Assembly (NCBI GenBank): GCA_002350445.1
Contig: DEEV01000020.1
Span: 13,069-19,424, forward strand
Reading direction: 5' to 3'
Origin: Treponema sp. UBA2869
GTDB lineage: Bacteria > Spirochaetota > Spirochaetia > Treponematales > Treponemataceae
Length of the DNA stretch: 6,356 nt
The translations under genes were made by a program, and so were the position numbers. Numbering within the stretch: the first letter of the stretch is position 1; every line of letters begins with the position of its first letter. Below the pieces are notes generated by a model. It did not search any database, had not been told where the DNA came from, and saw only the letters and a program-made list of their open reading frames with translations. Of the stretch, positions 4,061 to 6,356 are shown one piece after another.

Positions 4061-6356
4061 CTAATTTTTTAACTGCCAGGTTCCGTAATTATCAACAATC
4101 TGAGTTCTCATACTTGGCAGAGGATTCCATACAATGCCGATTGTAATATATGGTTTTAAGTCGTACTGCTTTTTACCATTTACAGTAAGCAGACGCGGTT
4201 CAAATTTCGCCGTAAGATTAAATTTCCAGTCGTGAAGATCGTGACTTAAGGTAAGATTAAAGGATTTAAGCTTAAATCCTGAACTTTCGCGCATAGCCTG
4301 ATCATCAAATCGGAATGAATTGAACAAATCAACAAACATATTCTGCTCGCCAGGAAGTCTTCCGTCATGTCCAAGCGCAGACTGGAAGTAACGGTAAATT
4401 ACCGAGTTTTTTGTTGTAAACGAAAGCGTTAAATCAAAGAAATTATTGATTTTAAACGTAAGCGCCGGAGTAATTGTAAAATAACTGTTTGTCGGGCGCA
4501 CAAAATCGTAAACAAGCTTTGTATTAATGCCCGGAGAAATTGAAATGCGGTTAAGCCATTTGTAATAAGTTTTTTTTGCAGGTGCATAACCGAGTTCTAA
4601 AGAATACGGAACAAAATCATGGTCTCCGTTAGATTTCCAGCCGGTTGTTTTATCAAAATCATAAAGCGGAGAATAAGCCATTATGTAAGTAGCAGAAAGT
4701 CCGTTATAATTTAGCCCGAACTTAAGGTTTTCGGCATAATCATCCTGAAGGTTATAGCTGAAGCTCTGTGTAAACTGAAAAGTTGAATCAAAAAGATTAA
4801 CTGAAAGATTTTCCGTAAGCGGCTTTTTCTTCCAGCGGTCAGATTCAGACACGTTTGTATCTTTTGTCGTTTCCTGAAGACCTGTTGTTACCGAAGTTAC
4901 AACATAAGGGAACGTTAATGTAAGCGTTCCTGTATACTGACGCAGAATTGGCGGCATTATTGCGGCAAACGCAAGAGACTGCTTGAACTTTTTATCAAGC
5001 TCAGCAAGAACAAGCGTTGCTGTAAGCGAATTTACAGTTATACACTCTTCGTCATCCCAGTCTACGCCCTTGTATTTCCACGAAGGCTCGTCGGCTGTTC
5101 CTATAAATTCCCGGCGGAACAGTTTTATAGAAGAATCCCACTGTACAGAAGATTCACTGAATAAATCTATGTAAGAAAGAGGTCTCAAAGTAACCGCATT
5201 TACATTTGTAATTGTCTGACTCTCGGTCTTGTAATCTGAAAGTTTTATTGATTTTTTATTTGCTTCATCAGAAATATAAGGATGCTCCTGCCATACAGGA
5301 TTGTAATTTATAGAATTTTTTAAATTAAAGAAATTTCCACCGTATGATGTATCGCTTGTAACAGAAACCGGCATTTTTACATTGTACATATAGAGGTTTA
5401 CGTTATTCCAGCTGAAATCTGATGATTTATTAAGGTCGTTTGGAGAATAAGAAATCTGGTTTGAAAAAGTTGAACTGAAATTGTAGCCAAGCTTATAAGC
5501 AAAACCTGTTGGAAGTACAAATTCCGGCGAAGAATAATCAAGTAAAGGAAGAGTCGGCGTTATTTTTTCTTCGTCGTCTTGTTTTGCCGAAGATGATTCA
5601 TTAGACTCTCCCGAAGTTTCTTTATTTTCTTTTATATCATCAGGCTTATTAAGTGCAATTGCATAAACCGGAGAAGTTCCGTTTTTACGTGCAGTTGTAA
5701 GCGGATATTCAAAAAGTGTTCCAGAAAAACTGACGGTGGTAGAAAGCGGCGTAACCTGGGAAGGATAATAAAACTTGCGCTCAGGGCTGTAAAGCATAAG
5801 ATCACCACGATCCGACGAGTCAGCAGAAGAAAAAGCCTCGTTTCTATCTTTTACGTTTGCAATAGAAAAAAGCACAGAAGAATTAAACGTAACCGAAGCT
5901 GTCGAAATATACGGTTTAAGAAAATCTGGAATTAATGGAGAATAAGAACCTGTAACGGTCCACGAAAAAGATGATGACTCTGAAACAGTTCTGTCTTCAA
6001 AATCGTTAGAAGCCATTTCGATAAGATAGCCAATCCAGTCCATTGACTCTTTACGGGAAGTTTTAAAATCCCATGAAAAAAACGGGTCCGAATAAACAGG
6101 CAGTGCAATATCAAGCTTTAAAGGCTTTGCAACAGTCATCTTAAAATCCATAAGATAGCGGAACGGCATATAAACGCCTAAAAAGTTTGAAGTATCGTAA
6201 TACTTTTCGCCAGTCTGCTGAGAATAGGCAAAATAGTTTCCGTTTGGAGCCATAAAAACTACATTTGAAAAACCAAGCAAAGCAGTAACGTCAAGCTGAG
6301 TGATTACGTCGGAAGGTGTAAATTTTCCTTCAAAACCGGTCATTCCGCCAAGTGTA
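4061..6356 (-). CDS. lptD: LptD-like outer-membrane beta-barrel protein, C-terminal part (partial)
   Basis: The frame is open from the window edge to a TAG at 4063-4061, giving about 764 residues. The ATG at 6343 is internal, because codons before it (TLGG) read on without a stop, so the true start lies outside. Much of the protein is alternating polar/aromatic segments rich in Ser, Thr, Tyr, Phe and Asn, such as LTLTFPYVVTSV, FTITPALTFKI and FFDLTLSFTT, as expected for amphipathic barrel strands. I read it as the barrel region of the treponemal LptD/OstA-like protein, whose family inserts lipopolysaccharide or a similar glycolipid into the outer leaflet. This comes from overall resemblance, not a single diagnostic motif. 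An acidic, Ser-rich loop (about 5558-5649, with EKSGESNESSS-like composition and QDDEEK) probably extends from the barrel. The C-terminus runs about 20 residues past the last obvious strand and ends in Asn rather than an aromatic residue. Another spirochaete outer-membrane protein remains possible. Confidence 0.6.
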   Translation of the reverse strand, partial: TLGGMTGFEGKFTPSDVITQLDVTALLGFSNVVFMAPNGNYFAYSQQTGEKYYDTSNFLGVYMPFRYLMDFKMTVAKPLKLDIALPVYSDPFFSWDFKTSRKESMDWIGYLIEMASNDFEDRTVSESSSFSWTVTGSYSPLIPDFLKPYISTASVTFNSSVLFSIANVKDRNEAFSSADSSDRGDLMLYSPERKFYYPSQVTPLSTTVSFSGTLFEYPLTTARKNGTSPVYAIALNKPDDIKENKETSGESNESSSAKQDDEEKITPTLPLLDYSSPEFVLPTGFAYKLGYNFSSTFSNQISYSPNDLNKSSDFSWNNVNLYMYNVKMPVSVTSDTSYGGNFFNLKNSINYNPVWQEHPYISDEANKKSIKLSDYKTESQTITNVNAVTLRPLSYIDLFSESSVQWDSSIKLFRREFIGTADEPSWKYKGVDWDDEECITVNSLTATLVLAELDKKFKQSLAFAAIMPPILRQYTGTLTLTFPYVVTSVTTGLQETTKDTNVSESDRWKKKPLTENLSVNLFDSTFQFTQSFSYNLQDDYAENLKFGLNYNGLSATYIMAYSPLYDFDKTTGWKSNGDHDFVPYSLELGYAPAKKTYYKWLNRISISPGINTKLVYDFVRPTNSYFTITPALTFKINNFFDLTLSFTTKNSVIYRYFQSALGHDGRLPGEQNMFVDLFNSFRFDDQAMRESSGFKLKSFNLTLSHDLHDWKFNLTAKFEPRLLTVNGKKQYDLKPYITIGIVWNPLPSMRTQIVDNYGTWQLKN

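Noticed and set aside
4983..6114. Short open frames inside the lptD-like gene (plus 4983-5174, minus 5932-6114)
   Set aside because: Both are out-of-frame shadows of the long barrel reading frame with no supporting signal.
6341..6343. ATG at 6343 as the true start of the lptD-like gene
   Set aside because: The frame continues upstream without a stop to the window edge, there is no ribosome-binding site, and an LptD-type protein should have an N-terminal signal peptide and periplasmic domain before the barrel.

Overview
The window is a compact, all-minus-strand bacterial segment, AT-rich (roughly 40% GC by eye). It most resembles a spirochaete of the Treponema group. That placement is an inference from three things: a large Tyr/Phe/Ser-rich outer-membrane barrel protein that looks like treponemal LptD, a stand-alone TlyC-type CorC protein, and the gene order phoH - 7TM-HD hydrolase - ybeY - corC. 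I could not run a database search to confirm it.

Layout in transcription order (high to low coordinates). (1) 6356-4061: the C-terminal part of a probable LptD-like outer-membrane beta-barrel protein, cut by the window edge. (2) 4060-3993: a 68-base intergenic gap, the only real one here. It holds a near-consensus sigma70-type promoter pointing into phoH and an AT-rich inverted repeat over the -35 box. (3) 3992-3048: PhoH-family ATPase with a TTG start. (4) 3070-1310: PgpH-like membrane HD phosphohydrolase with an unusually short extracytoplasmic domain. (5) 1310-831: YbeY endoribonuclease. (6) 834-52: CorC/TlyC-like CBS-domain protein. (7) 59-1: the first 19 codons of a further gene whose product starts with a signal peptide or membrane anchor.

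Genes 3 to 7 overlap at every junction (23, 1, 4 and 8 bases), so they very probably form one translationally coupled operon driven at least in part by the promoter at 4011-4039. The grouping makes functional sense. PhoH (YbeZ) and YbeY are known partners in rRNA and ribosome maturation, CorC (YbeX) is their usual neighbour in Proteobacteria, and the 7TM-HD protein, a probable cyclic-di-AMP phosphodiesterase, is the usual neighbour of phoH/ybeY in Firmicutes. The window therefore combines both arrangements.

I see no mobile element, CRISPR array, tRNA, rRNA or clear rho-independent terminator, and no strong evidence for a wholly new system. The points most worth a second look are the shortened PgpH sensor domain, the very short leader plus TTG start of phoH, and the mixed operon order.
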